Shown: positions 13,125 through 22,462 of the stretch, one piece after another
Layout: every line of letters begins with the position of its first letter
Position numbering within the stretch: position 1 is the stretch's first letter
NCBI GenBank assembly: GCA_900547345.1
Contig: URGG01000021.1
Location: forward strand, 1-22,658
DNA from: an uncultured Collinsella sp.
Lineage (GTDB): Bacteria > Actinomycetota > Coriobacteriia > Coriobacteriales > Coriobacteriaceae
Reading direction: 5' to 3'
Length of the DNA stretch: 22,658 nucleotides
Position numbers and translations under genes: made by a program
The notes under the pieces: generated by a model
Told to the model about the DNA's origin: nothing
Seen by the model: only the letters and a program-made list of their open reading frames with translations
Database searches by the model: none

Positions 13125-15791
13125 CTATTCCTGGACCTTCAGCGCCTCGGAGAGGCTCACGCGCTTGATGGAGCGCGTGTGCAGCAGTGCCACGACCAGA
13201 TAGGTCGCAAAGCCAATGCCGACGCATGCAGCCATGGACCAAGCGGGCACGTAGATCTCGATATTGCCGTTGTAGGCGAGCAGCATCGAGCGGAAGATGG
13301 CCGTGAGCGAGCCAATAATGACCGGCAGGCTCAGCACGAGCGACGCCGCCACGCACAGCGTGATCGAGCGGATGTACAGATGCGAGATCTCGCTATCGCG
13401 ATAGCCAAAGACTTTCATGTAGCTGATCGAACGGGCGCTGTGGTCGATCACCGCCTTGGTCAGCAGGTACATAAACAGCAGGAAGATAAACACCGCGAGC
13501 CCGATCATCATTCCGATCATTTTGCTCATCATGCCGATGAACTGGTCGCCCACGGCCCGCATGTCGTCGGGCGTGGTGTCGCCGGCAAAGTAACGAGCAT
13601 CGAGGTCGAGCTTCTCGTCGCTCACATAGCCGTTAAAGTAGGCGGCGTCGTTGTCGAACAGCTCGTTAAAGTCGTCGATACTCATATAGATATTCATGTC
13701 CGACTTGGAGCCCCAGGCACAGCCCTTGCCCGCGTACTCAAGGGAATAATGCTCGCCCTCGTACTTGTCGATGAGCGTGACCTTCTGGCCCTCGCTCCAG
13801 CCAAACTTGTCGAGCAGGCCGCCGCCAAAGACGACGCGTCCGTCGCCGACGTTGAGGTCTTTCCAATAGCGCGAATCGGGCGAGATGCCGTAGACGGAAA
13901 TCGTCTCCTCGCCATTTCCGTCGCCGCGATCGTATTGCAGCTGGTAGACGGCGTATTTCTCGGCCTGCGCGATTGCGCCTGCACCGTTGTCGATCGTGTT
14001 GACCGGGTGGATATCATCGTTGTCGGTGTCGATCTTAGAGGCCTTGTCGATCAGGTCGATAGCCTCGCCGCGGTCGCAGCCGAGGGCATCGGCAAGATCG
14101 TCAAGGCGCGCGTAGAGCGCATCCTTCTTGTCCTGGACCTTGGCAAGCGCATCCTGCGCTGCGGCCAGGTTCTCGGCAGACGGAGCGCTGGTCGCGGCAT
14201 CGGCTGCTGTCTGCGCCGCATCGGCCGCGTCGTCAAGCTCGTCATCGGCATCCTGAGCGGCGGAAAGCAGCGCGCCGTCAACCGACTGCAAGCGCTCGAG
14301 TGCCGACCACTGCTCGCGCTCCTCGGCAGTGCCCTCGAGCTCCAGCGGCGCCTTGAGCGTGTACTGGTGCTCGGCGACCAGGCTTGTCTCCAGGTTGTCC
14401 GCGTAGTGCGTCATCGTGGGCAGAATCGCCAGGCCAAAGAGCAGCAGCAGCGAGGCAAACGCAATGCCCACGAAGAGCGTGGCGAAGTTGCCCAGGTTGC
14501 GCAGGAAGATACGCAGGCGGAAGCGGGAAACAAAACCCATGCGCTCCGGCAGCTGCAAGCCGCGCTTGGTGCCCGATTTGCCACTCGCCTCGTGACGAAG
14601 GAACTGCAACGGCGTCTTGCCCATCTTGCGAAGCAGGCCCACCAGCGTGATGAGGATGAGCGCGGCGGCGGGAACCACGGTGCACTTCACAAAGATCTCC
14701 CAGCTCCAGTGCACCTGGAAGGGCGGCAGGCCATACGAACCGTAATAGAGGCTGCGCATGGGCTCGGTAAAGAACACAACGCCGAGCGCAGTGCCCAAAA
14801 GCGCCGCGACCACGCCCACGATAGCGGGAAGCGCAAGGTAGTGCAGCACGATCTCGCGTCGACGATAGCCGCTGGCGAGCAGCGTGCCGATGATGGCGCT
14901 CTCCTCCTCGATGGTGGCGTCGGTAAGGACCACAAAGACGAACGCCATGATCACGATGATGATGTCGAGCAGCGTCATCCACATCATGGAGTCGCCGTTC
15001 ACGTCGTCGCGCGCATAGCCAATGCCCTGATTGGAATCGGCATCGATCAGATCGTCCACGCGCGCATCGGCATCGGTCAGCGCCTCGACCATATCTTGCT
15101 CGGCGTCGATGCGGTCTGCGGTGGAAAGATCGCGATCGGTAAAGGTGAAGGAGTAGGTGTAGGCAGGCGCGCCGCCGGCATCCTCGAGCGCGGCAAAGCC
15201 GGCGTCGGTGACCTCGGCCACGCCATAGGTGATGGTGTTCACCGTAAAGTCCGAATTGTTGAGGAACAGCGCCTGGCTATCGGGCTGGGTCATGATGCCG
15301 CAGATGGTGTAGGTGCGGCCCTCAAGCTCGACCTTATCGCCCACGGCGAGGTCGTTATTGGTGGCAAAGACACGGTCGATGGCCACCTCGTCATCCGCCT
15401 TGGGTTCCTTGCCCTCACAGTAGGACGCGATATCGACCTTGCTGCGGTGCGCATAGGTGCGCAGCGTGCGCTTGGTGCCATCGTCGCCAGCGGCCTTTTT
15501 GATGATGGCGTCGATGGAGAAATTCTTGTAGAGCGTGACGCCGCCGACGTCGCCGGCTGCATCCTCGGCGGCCTTGAGTTGATCGTCGGTGGCCTCGAAG
15601 GAGGTGGTCACGCGGCCGTCCTCAATCGTGTACGCATCGCGCATGTCGTCGATAAGGCAGCCGATGGAATGCGCTGCGAGCAAAAAGCCCGAGGTGAGAG
15701 CGATGCTTCCGCACATAAGCAAAAAGATGCCCAGGTACTTGCCGATATTGCGGCGCAGCTCGCGCGGGAGACGTTTTGCGAGAGGTGTCAT
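13125..15791 (-). CDS. Large FtsX-family ABC transporter permease
   Basis: 888 residues. One N-terminal helix (about 15-40) is followed by a large extracytoplasmic domain (about 40-270), then a block of FtsX helices beginning MMWMTLLDIIIVIMAF and including the FtsX-type cytosolic loop GTLLASGYRRREIVLHYL. A further helix leads into a second extracytoplasmic domain that contains an Ala/Asp-rich coiled-coil-like stretch (residues about 490-580), and a final FtsX helix block carries SYMKVFGYRDSEI. MacB-like and BceB-like FtsX permeases do not pump through the membrane but couple ATP hydrolysis to work outside it, for example on antimicrobial peptides or lipoproteins. ATG 15791 lies 8 nt after the ATPase stop, with AGGCGG upstream; an upstream TTG at 15806 overlaps that site. 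Operon with the ATPase at 15800-16525. Confidence 0.87.
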   Translation of the reverse strand: MTPLAKRLPRELRRNIGKYLGIFLLMCGSIALTSGFLLAAHSIGCLIDDMRDAYTIEDGRVTTSFEATDDQLKAAEDAAGDVGGVTLYKNFSIDAIIKKAAGDDGTKRTLRTYAHRSKVDIASYCEGKEPKADDEVAIDRVFATNNDLAVGDKVELEGRTYTICGIMTQPDSQALFLNNSDFTVNTITYGVAEVTDAGFAALEDAGGAPAYTYSFTFTDRDLSTADRIDAEQDMVEALTDADARVDDLIDADSNQGIGYARDDVNGDSMMWMTLLDIIIVIMAFVFVVLTDATIEEESAIIGTLLASGYRRREIVLHYLALPAIVGVVAALLGTALGVVFFTEPMRSLYYGSYGLPPFQVHWSWEIFVKCTVVPAAALILITLVGLLRKMGKTPLQFLRHEASGKSGTKRGLQLPERMGFVSRFRLRIFLRNLGNFATLFVGIAFASLLLLFGLAILPTMTHYADNLETSLVAEHQYTLKAPLELEGTAEEREQWSALERLQSVDGALLSAAQDADDELDDAADAAQTAADAATSAPSAENLAAAQDALAKVQDKKDALYARLDDLADALGCDRGEAIDLIDKASKIDTDNDDIHPVNTIDNGAGAIAQAEKYAVYQLQYDRGDGNGEETISVYGISPDSRYWKDLNVGDGRVVFGGGLLDKFGWSEGQKVTLIDKYEGEHYSLEYAGKGCAWGSKSDMNIYMSIDDFNELFDNDAAYFNGYVSDEKLDLDARYFAGDTTPDDMRAVGDQFIGMMSKMIGMMIGLAVFIFLLFMYLLTKAVIDHSARSISYMKVFGYRDSEISHLYIRSITLCVAASLVLSLPVIIGSLTAIFRSMLLAYNGNIEIYVPAWSMAACVGIGFATYLVVALLHTRSIKRVSLSEALKVQE

Positions 15792-15799
15792 GGCGCCGC

Positions 15800-16525
<726 letters not shown>

Positions 16526-16536
16526 TGTTAGCCTCG

Positions 16537-16560
16537 TACTACTTTATGAACGTAATAGTA
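16537..16560. promoter_or_regulatory. Imperfect inverted repeat upstream of the FtsX ABC operon
   Basis: TACTA (16537-16541) and TAGTA (16556-16560) are inverted around an AT-rich centre, just before the ATPase start. Its AT content stands out from the GC-rich surroundings. A regulator site is plausible; no clear promoter boxes could be assigned. Confidence 0.3.
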
Positions 16561-16606
16561 AACCTTGGCGAACTATTTTGGGGCGAGGCCTAGGATTTAT
16601 TTCAGA

Positions 16607-17812
16607 CTAGGCGCGGGATTTGGCGCGTGAGAGGGCCAGGCCTACGGCGGCAATGGCGGCGGCGAAGAGCACGGTGACGCCCAGGTCGCAGGCGATGTCG
16701 CCCAACACGGTGGACGTCAGATCCGAAGCGAGCGCTTTGCCAATCGCATCGTTCACCCAATACGTCGGCACAAAGTGCGCCACCGTCTGCACGGCCGAGC
16801 CCATCAGCGACAGCGGCATCCAAGCGCCGCCCAAAAACGTCATGAGCATGCCGAGCAGGTTGCCCACACCGTTAAGCAGCTCCTCGCGCGCACCCAGGCT
16901 CGACAGCGCAAAGCCAACGGCCAGAGGCGTGCACGCCAGGGCAAACGTCGCCGCCAGCGCCAGGCACACACGACCCACGCCGACCTCGGCAACCGCGCCG
17001 GCAAAGCCCACGACGCCCATCATGCTCGACACAAACCAGATGCAGACGGTGAGCACAGCGGCAGCCGCGAACACGGCAAGCGAGCGCTGGCGCTCGGAGA
17101 CCGGGCCGGCATCCATACGACGCACGCGCTCGGGCTCGTTCATGCCCGAGAACACCAACCCCACCGATACGATGACCGACGAGATAATCGCGTACGCGCC
17201 AAAGTTGAAATACGACTCGAGCGTGGCGGCAGCCGTCGAGTCGACCTTGACCTGCTCGATCTGGACCTCCGCGCGCTTTGCAGCGGCATGCTCGGCGGCC
17301 TTGGCAACGTCGCCGTTAGAAGCAGCGGGCCCAAGCGCCGCCGCAGCGCCCGCGAGCGAGATCCAGCGCGAGGCCTCGGCAGACGAAAGCGCCGCCGCCA
17401 TGGTGCCGGAACCGTAGGTCACGTCGAGCTTGGGCAGGGCCTCCCCCGCGCGGGCAGCCGCAACGAGGTCGTCCTCAAACTCCTCCGGGATAAAGAACAC
17501 GCAGTCGGCGCTGCCCTTGGCGCTGTTGCTCTTGGAGAGCGCGTCCGCAAGGTCGTACGTATCGTCGCCGATGCCCGTGACCAGCTCAAAACGCGAACCC
17601 AAATGCTTGGTAAGCGCACGCGAAAGGTCGCTGTCGTCGCGGTCGACCACGATCACGTTGGCATCGTAGGGCTTGTACTCGGTGAGCTGCGACGAGTTCC
17701 AGCTCACCGATGCCGCGATGAATACGCCCATGAGCGAGATGAACACCGTATAGATGAGCAGGTAGAACGGGTGCGCCAGCGCCATGCGAAGCGCGGTCTT
17801 AAAGGTGCTCAT
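16607..17812 (-). CDS. ABC-2 type permease (second of pair)
   Basis: 401 residues. One N-terminal helix (about 14-35, FYLLIYTVFISLMGVFIAA) is followed by a long extracytoplasmic region (about 36-210), then about five helices to the C-terminus. This is the YhgE/ABC-2 layout, with the helix block starting AIISSVIVSVGLVFSGMNEPERVRR. With its sister permease (17799-18986) and the ATPase it should form a heterodimeric exporter of lipids, drugs or peptides. The start ATG 17812 has AAGGAG at 5 nt and overlaps the sister gene's end by 14 nt, so translation is coupled. No terminator is evident after its stop. Confidence 0.85.
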   Translation of the reverse strand: MSTFKTALRMALAHPFYLLIYTVFISLMGVFIAASVSWNSSQLTEYKPYDANVIVVDRDDSDLSRALTKHLGSRFELVTGIGDDTYDLADALSKSNSAKGSADCVFFIPEEFEDDLVAAARAGEALPKLDVTYGSGTMAAALSSAEASRWISLAGAAAALGPAASNGDVAKAAEHAAAKRAEVQIEQVKVDSTAAATLESYFNFGAYAIISSVIVSVGLVFSGMNEPERVRRMDAGPVSERQRSLAVFAAAAVLTVCIWFVSSMMGVVGFAGAVAEVGVGRVCLALAATFALACTPLAVGFALSSLGAREELLNGVGNLLGMLMTFLGGAWMPLSLMGSAVQTVAHFVPTYWVNDAIGKALASDLTSTVLGDIACDLGVTVLFAAAIAAVGLALSRAKSRA

Positions 17813-18986
17813 AGCGACTCCTTCCAAAGATCAGCGTAGCGGCGGCGACAAACACCAGGGCCATCAGGACGAGCGCGCCCGCGCGAACAGCGAAGGGCCC
17901 CAGGTCCTCAAAGAAATACAGGCGATTGAACATGTCGCAGATGAGCTTGACGGGGTTGAACCAGCACTCGGCCGGGCAGGCGCGGGCGCCGTCGTCGGCA
18001 AGCGCCATCGCCGGCTCGCCGTAGAGGCCGGCGAACAGGGCGCACGTGGTAGCAAAGCCCGTGAGGATGCCGGACTTGGACGCCTTGCCGCCCTTAACGG
18101 GAAGTGTGCCCACAAAGAGTCCCAGGCCCGTGGCGGCAAGCGCGGAAGCGGCGCCGCCCACCAGACACAGCCCCTCGCGCCCGCCAAAGTCGACGCCCAC
18201 GACCAGGCGCACGTAGCCGATTGCGATCGCCATCGAGGCGAAGGAAACCAGCCACGAGCCGACAAAGATGCCGGCCAGCGACGCCGTCTTGGAAAGGCCG
18301 CCCACGCAGCGACGCGCGCCAAGGCCCGACAGATTGGGCTGCAGATCGACGACGCTCAAGGCGGCAAACTCGGCAGACATCATCGCGACCAGGCCAAAGA
18401 GCGCGTAATAGTAGATGACCGTGCCATCGGGTGTGGTGCGTGTCAGGCTTACGCGGCGGGTACTGCCCTCGAGCGACAGGGCGCGCGCAACCGCCTCCGG
18501 GTCGGCGAGCGCCGCCGGGTTGTCCTGGGCAATCTGGGACATGAGCTCGGCATTTTGTGTATACGAGCTTGCCACCGTTTCCAGAATGCTGCGGTCGGTG
18601 AGCACCGACGACGCACGCGAGCTGTCATAGCTCGAAAGCAGCGTGAGTTTGGGCGTACCCGCGTCGTCGACCGCATAGATGCCCGCGACCTCGCCGGCCT
18701 TGAGCGCACGGTTCGCATCGGCTGCGTCGTCGCACTCGTGGATCTCGAGCAGTTGGTCGTCGCTCTCCTTGGCAAGCGAGGTCGCCACGTCCTTAAAGGT
18801 CGAGGCGTCCCAGGCCTCGTCCGACACGACGGCAACCGGCACCGGGTCGATCTTGCCGTCGGAGCTGAGGTTCGCGAACATAAACATGAACATCGTGGAA
18901 AGCGCAATGGGAAAGATCGCGCCCCAGACCCACGTGCTCGGCCGGCGCAGCAGCGTCTTGACCGTAGTGATGATGGTGTTGAACAT
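17799..18986 (-). CDS. ABC-2 type permease (first of pair)
   Basis: 395 residues with the same plan as the next gene: N-terminal helix (about 18-40, STWVWGAIFPIALSTMFMFMF), extracytoplasmic domain (about 41-205), then a block of about five helices (IYYYALFGLVAMMSAEFAAL onward) ending in FGRSRYEHL. ABC2_membrane_3-type fold. The start ATG 18986 is 9 nt past the ATPase stop, with AGGGGGC upstream. It forms one operon with the ATPase and the second permease. The substrate cannot be told from sequence. Confidence 0.87.
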   Translation of the reverse strand: MFNTIITTVKTLLRRPSTWVWGAIFPIALSTMFMFMFANLSSDGKIDPVPVAVVSDEAWDASTFKDVATSLAKESDDQLLEIHECDDAADANRALKAGEVAGIYAVDDAGTPKLTLLSSYDSSRASSVLTDRSILETVASSYTQNAELMSQIAQDNPAALADPEAVARALSLEGSTRRVSLTRTTPDGTVIYYYALFGLVAMMSAEFAALSVVDLQPNLSGLGARRCVGGLSKTASLAGIFVGSWLVSFASMAIAIGYVRLVVGVDFGGREGLCLVGGAASALAATGLGLFVGTLPVKGGKASKSGILTGFATTCALFAGLYGEPAMALADDGARACPAECWFNPVKLICDMFNRLYFFEDLGPFAVRAGALVLMALVFVAAATLIFGRSRYEHL

Positions 18987-18995
18987 GACTGCCCC

Positions 18996-19934
18996 CTAGT
19001 CGCGCAGCTCGCGGCCGGTGATCTCGAGGAACACGTCGTTGAGGGTCGGCGGCTCGCTCCACACGCGGCCGAGCGCCACGTCGGCGGCGCGCAGCGTGTC
19101 GAGGATGTCGACCAAATTGTGCGGGCTCGCTTCGCAGGTGCAGACGAGCTCGCCGCCGGACAGCTCAACCGAAAGCACGTGCTCGAGGGCGCGCAGCCGC
19201 TCGACCGTGGCGGTCTCGACGGCGCCGACCTCGACCGTCACGCGCTCGCCCATTTGAATCATGCGTTTGAGCTCGTCATTGGTGCCCTGCGCCAGCACAC
19301 GTCCGCCGTCCATGATCATGATGCGGCTGCAAATCTGCTCGACTTCCTCCATGTAATGGCTGGTATACACCACCGTGGCGCCCTCGTCGCGCAAGCGGCA
19401 GATGCCCTCCAGGATGGCGTTGCGACTCTGCGGGTCGACTGCCACCGTGGGCTCGTCAAAGAAGATGAGCTCGGGCTTGTGCGCAATGCCGCAGGCAATG
19501 TTGAGGCGACGTGCCAGGCCGCCCGAGAGCTTGCAGGGGCGGAACTTGGCAAAGTCGCCCAGGCCGACAAAGTCGATCGCCTCGTCCACCAGCGCACGGC
19601 GGCGCTTACGGTCGCTAACGTAAAGGCTGCAGAAATAGTCGATATTCTCGCGCACGGTGAGCTCGTCGAACACCGCCACCTGCTGCGGCACCACACCGAT
19701 GCGGCGCTTGAGGTCGTAGCGGGCGGGCGTCATGGGCTCGCCGAACAACTCGATGGTGCCCTTATCGTAGGCAAGCAGCTGCAGGATACAGTTGATGGAC
19801 GTGGTTTTGCCCGAGCCGTTGGGGCCGAGCAGGCCAAAGATCTCGCCGGGGGCGATGCTCAGGTTAAAGTGGTCGAGCGCGATAAGATCGTCATAGCGCT
19901 TGACGAGGTTTTCGACGTGGACGATGTCTGTCAT
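18996..19934 (-). CDS. ABC transporter ATPase (drug/lipid exporter type)
   Basis: 312 residues. Walker A is GPNGSGKTT (37-45), signature LSGGLARRL (136-144), Walker B LIFFDEPT (156-163) and switch His193. The C-terminal extension of about 90 residues (VTVEVGAVETATVERL to PTLNDVFLEITGREL) is typical of CcmA/DrrA-type ATPases that drive ABC-2 permeases. Start chosen at ATG 19934 (MTDIVHVENLVKRY), which matches the family; the open frame extends to 20000 without a better ribosome site. First gene of a three-gene operon, transcribed divergently from the histidine kinase; the intergenic 197 bp must hold both control regions. Confidence 0.92.
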   Translation of the reverse strand: MTDIVHVENLVKRYDDLIALDHFNLSIAPGEIFGLLGPNGSGKTTSINCILQLLAYDKGTIELFGEPMTPARYDLKRRIGVVPQQVAVFDELTVRENIDYFCSLYVSDRKRRRALVDEAIDFVGLGDFAKFRPCKLSGGLARRLNIACGIAHKPELIFFDEPTVAVDPQSRNAILEGICRLRDEGATVVYTSHYMEEVEQICSRIMIMDGGRVLAQGTNDELKRMIQMGERVTVEVGAVETATVERLRALEHVLSVELSGGELVCTCEASPHNLVDILDTLRAADVALGRVWSEPPTLNDVFLEITGRELRD

Positions 19935-20119
19935 GAGGCGGCCCTTCCGTTGATTGCGGCCCGGTACGATTGCATCATCGCAGGAGCCGCCGGCGCGCAC
20001 CAGTGAGCTTTGTCACGAGTGCGAGGCTTGGCCGCGTGGCCTGCCGACGCCCCCGATTTGCCGCGTGGGAGGAATGTCACAGTTGCGCAGGCGGCCCCTC
20101 CACCACGCGCGGCTTCGCG

Positions 20120-20134
20120 TACAATACCCGTATG
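20120..20134 (+). promoter_or_regulatory. -10 box giving a leaderless histidine kinase mRNA
   Basis: TACAAT (20120-20125) ends 6 nt before ATG 20132. Normal -10 to start spacing puts the first transcribed base on the A of that ATG. No Shine-Dalgarno sequence precedes it, which fits leaderless translation, common in Actinobacteria. No clear -35 is present. Confidence 0.55.
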
Positions 20135-21277
20135 AACAGGCTTTTCGACAAATCGATCGTGCTGGCGTGCTGTATTGCGGCCGCCATGGGTCTTGCTGTG
20201 GACGCTCGCCTAGTCGCGGCGTTTTGCCTTGGCGTTATTGCCACCTCGCTGGCCGAGGTGGCACAGGGAGAACGCACGCGCCGTGCAAGCGAGGCCGCGA
20301 GCTACGTTTACATCATCGCGGCCGTCTTTATACCGCCGTTTGTGCCGTTTGCGCCCCTCGCCCTCTATGACATCGCGCGACGCGTGCGCCGTGAACGCAT
20401 CTGGCCCGCGCTGGCGATTGGCGCCGTGTTTGTCTGCGCGCTTGTCGCGGACCTTCGCGGCGGCGCGCTCACCACCCGAACGCTCCTGCTGACCGCCATC
20501 CTTTCGGTTGCCGCCACCTTGCTATCGCTACGTACCGCCCAGCTGGAGCGCGAGCAACAGCGCATGCGCCGTACCCGCGACGGGCTGCAAGAACGAGCCC
20601 TCGCGCTCGAAGCGCGCAACCGCGACCTTGCCGACCGCCAGGACTACGAAGTCGAGCTCGCGACGCTCGCCGAACGCGCCCGCATCGCGCGCGAGATCCA
20701 CGATAACGTCGGGCACCAGCTCACGCGCGCCTCGCTGCAGGCCGAAGCCCTACGCGTGGTCCACGCCGACGAGCCTGGCGTCGCCGCCGATTTCGCCGAC
20801 GTTAAACGCACGGTTGACGAGGCGCTCCAGCTTGTGCGCACCAGCGTCCACGCGCTCAACGACAACGCCGTCGACCTTTCCGTGCAGCTCGAACGCATTG
20901 TTGAAGGCGCGCGCTCGGACGGCGGCCCGCAGATTGAGCTTGAAGTTTTGGCCGAGCATGCGCCCGCAAATGTCGCCAACTGCTTTGCAGCGGTCCTGCG
21001 CGAGGCACTCTCCAATACCATGCGCCACGCTTGCGCCCAGACCGTCACCGTACGATGCATGGAACATCCGTCGTTTTACCAGCTTGTCGTTACCGACGAT
21101 GGCGCGGGCGGGGTCCAAGCAAGCGGCCGCGGCGCTGCGGAGGGCATGGGGCTCGCCTCCATGCGCGAGCGCATCGAGGCGCTTGGCGGCACCTTCACCG
21201 CCGGCCCGCGTGCCAGCGCCGGCGGCTGGCGCGTGTTTGCCACCGTTCCCAAACAGCAAGGAGATGAGGACCGATGA
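20132..21277 (+). CDS. Sensor histidine kinase, NarL-partner (HisKA_3) type
   Basis: 381 residues. An N-terminal membrane domain has about four helices (roughly 8-135) with little outside the membrane, suggesting an intramembrane sensor such as those of LiaS/DesK-type kinases. A coiled coil (about 137-172) leads to the HisKA_3 box EIHDNVGHQL with phospho-acceptor His190, and a HATPase_c domain (N-box REALSNTMRHA with Asn295; DDGAG 322-326; GMGLASMRERIEALGG). The start is ATG 20132 (MNRLFDKS); the open frame extends upstream to 19970, but that part has no transmembrane or domain features. It overlaps the response regulator by ATGA and is divergent from the ABC-2 operon, which is its likely target. 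Confidence 0.88.
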   Translation: MNRLFDKSIVLACCIAAAMGLAVDARLVAAFCLGVIATSLAEVAQGERTRRASEAASYVYIIAAVFIPPFVPFAPLALYDIARRVRRERIWPALAIGAVFVCALVADLRGGALTTRTLLLTAILSVAATLLSLRTAQLEREQQRMRRTRDGLQERALALEARNRDLADRQDYEVELATLAERARIAREIHDNVGHQLTRASLQAEALRVVHADEPGVAADFADVKRTVDEALQLVRTSVHALNDNAVDLSVQLERIVEGARSDGGPQIELEVLAEHAPANVANCFAAVLREALSNTMRHACAQTVTVRCMEHPSFYQLVVTDDGAGGVQASGRGAAEGMGLASMRERIEALGGTFTAGPRASAGGWRVFATVPKQQGDEDR

Positions 21278-21903
21278 GGCTCATCGTTGTCGACGACGAC
21301 CGCTTAGTGGTCGATTCGCTCAAGATTATCCTGGGCGCCCAGCCGCAGATCGAAGTGGTGGGCACCGGCGCCAATGGCGACGAGGCGGTCGCGCTCTACA
21401 GCGAGCACGCGCCCGACATCGCGCTGCTCGACATTCAGATGCCGGGACGCGACGGCCTTTCGGCGGCACGCGAAATCCTTGAGCGCGACCCCACGGCGCG
21501 CGTGGTGTTTCTGACGACATTCTCGGATGACGAGTACATTGTGTCGGCGCTTAAACTGGGCGCCCGCGGCTACCTGATCAAGACCGATGTCGCCGCCATT
21601 CCGCCGGCGTTGGCACAGGTCATGGATGGCAAACGCGTGCTCGAGGGCAAGGCGATCGAGGATATCGATTTTAATGGGGCGGGCACCGAAGCCGACGCGC
21701 CCCGCCGGCCCACAGCCTTTGCCGGCCTAACCGACCGCGAGTTCGAAGTCGCCGAGCTCATCGCCCGCGGCCTCGACAACAAGGAGATCGCCGCCACCGC
21801 CTACATGGGCGAAGGCACCGTGCGCAACCACATCAGCTCGATCCTAGCCAAAATGGGGCTACGCAACCGCACGCAGATCGCCATCGCCTACCTGCGAGGG
21901 TAA
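21274..21903 (+). CDS. NarL/LuxR-family response regulator
   Basis: 209 residues: receiver domain (1-120) with acidic pocket DDD (7-9), phospho-acceptor Asp53 in LLDIQMPGRDG, Thr81/82 and Lys103 in LIKTD; then a LuxR-type helix-turn-helix (about 151-207, LTDREFEVAELIARGLDNKEIAATAYMGEGTVRNHISSILAKMGLRNR, given here only to mark its extent by residues 152-198). It binds DNA after phosphorylation by the kinase encoded just before it; ATG overlaps the kinase TGA, and GAGG lies 4 nt upstream. Probable target: the divergent ABC-2 operon. No terminator of the usual kind follows; the first long palindrome starts 60 bp past the stop. Confidence 0.92.
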   Translation: MRLIVVDDDRLVVDSLKIILGAQPQIEVVGTGANGDEAVALYSEHAPDIALLDIQMPGRDGLSAAREILERDPTARVVFLTTFSDDEYIVSALKLGARGYLIKTDVAAIPPALAQVMDGKRVLEGKAIEDIDFNGAGTEADAPRRPTAFAGLTDREFEVAELIARGLDNKEIAATAYMGEGTVRNHISSILAKMGLRNRTQIAIAYLRG

Positions 21904-21963
21904 TTACCCAACGGCCAACCGCTCCGACAGAGCAAAATAGCTGTTATCGATTTAATGCCATTT

Positions 21964-22117
21964 CAAAACTATGCCGGTTTACGGGGCTAAGCTCAGGGCC
22001 CCCATCCATACCCGCGTTTTCCGTAAAATGACGGCTTGTCTACCTGCGGTTTTATTTTCACGGATATCGGCATGGTTGGGAGCGCGTGACTTAGCCCCGT
22101 AAACCGGCATAGTTTTG
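21964..22117. repeat. Long palindrome A (154 bp, 28-bp perfect arms)
   Basis: The left arm 21964-21991 is perfectly complementary to 22090-22117. The outer 19 bases (CAAAACTATGCCGGTTTAC) match palindrome C; the inner nine (GGGGCTAAG and its complement) do not. The stem can continue inward, for example CCGT/ACGG at 22021-22024 and 22060-22063. The apex contains TCTACCTGCGGTTTT at 22039-22053. Confidence 0.9.
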
Positions 22118-22149
22118 TCCGAGCGGCTCTGCACGAGCGCCTCCGCAAG

Positions 22150-22196
22150 CCTCGCGGGACCAAAATGATCCGTTTTCCTCCGTCCCCAAGGAATCA
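22150..22196. repeat. 47-bp spacer repeat, copy 1
   Basis: Begins CCTCGCG and contains CCAAAATGATCCGTTT; it recurs at 22389-22435. On the minus strand it carries TTGGGGACGGAGG, like the core of the small stem-loops at 12064-12124. Confidence 0.75.
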
Positions 22197-22204
22197 CCCG
22201 GAAC

Positions 22205-22374
22205 CGCTCGCCACGAAACCTGCCCATCTACTACGTTTGACTCGATACCCTTGACCATACCCCCGTTTTCCAGAAAACCGCAGGCGTTCTACCTGCGGTT
22301 TTCTTTTCGCATTTTTTGCCGTGGTTGAGGGCCACCGCCCAAACGTAGTAGATAGGCCCATTTCATGGCGAACG
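22205..22374. repeat. Long palindrome B (about 170 bp, decayed 35-bp arms)
   Basis: Arms 22205-22239 and 22340-22374 pair over 35 positions with six mismatches, four of them C opposite A, as expected from C-to-T decay of a once perfect palindrome. The inner 14 bp (ATCTACTACGTTTG) are perfect. Its apex holds a second perfect hairpin, AAAACCGCAGG/CCTGCGGTTTT, with TCTACCTGCGGTTTT at 22288-22302. Confidence 0.85.
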
Positions 22375-22388
22375 GGCCACACGGATGT

Positions 22389-22435
22389 CCTCGCGAGGCC
22401 AAAATGATCCGTTTCCCTCTGTCCACGGGAGATCA
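22389..22435. repeat. 47-bp spacer repeat, copy 2
   Basis: Same organisation as 22150-22196 (CCTCGCG, then CCAAAATGATCCGTTT, then a CTCYGTCC tract). It separates palindromes B and C as copy 1 separates A and B. Confidence 0.75.
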
Positions 22436-22462
22436 AGTGATGTTACGAATATGATGTCATTT

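Noticed and set aside
17784..20006. 740-codon open frame on the plus strand
   Set aside because: Shadow of the ABC permease and ATPase genes, with the same biased composition and no motifs.
20003..20080. TGTCAC repeats (20011, 20075) as response regulator sites
   Set aside because: Two 6-mers 64 bp apart are not beyond chance, and their symmetry is weak.
21979..22436. Two minus-strand open frames (80 and 82 codons) sharing TDHFG peptides
   Set aside because: The shared peptide comes from the 47-bp spacer DNA repeat. The conserved palindrome apex is read in different frames in the two, which argues against coding selection.
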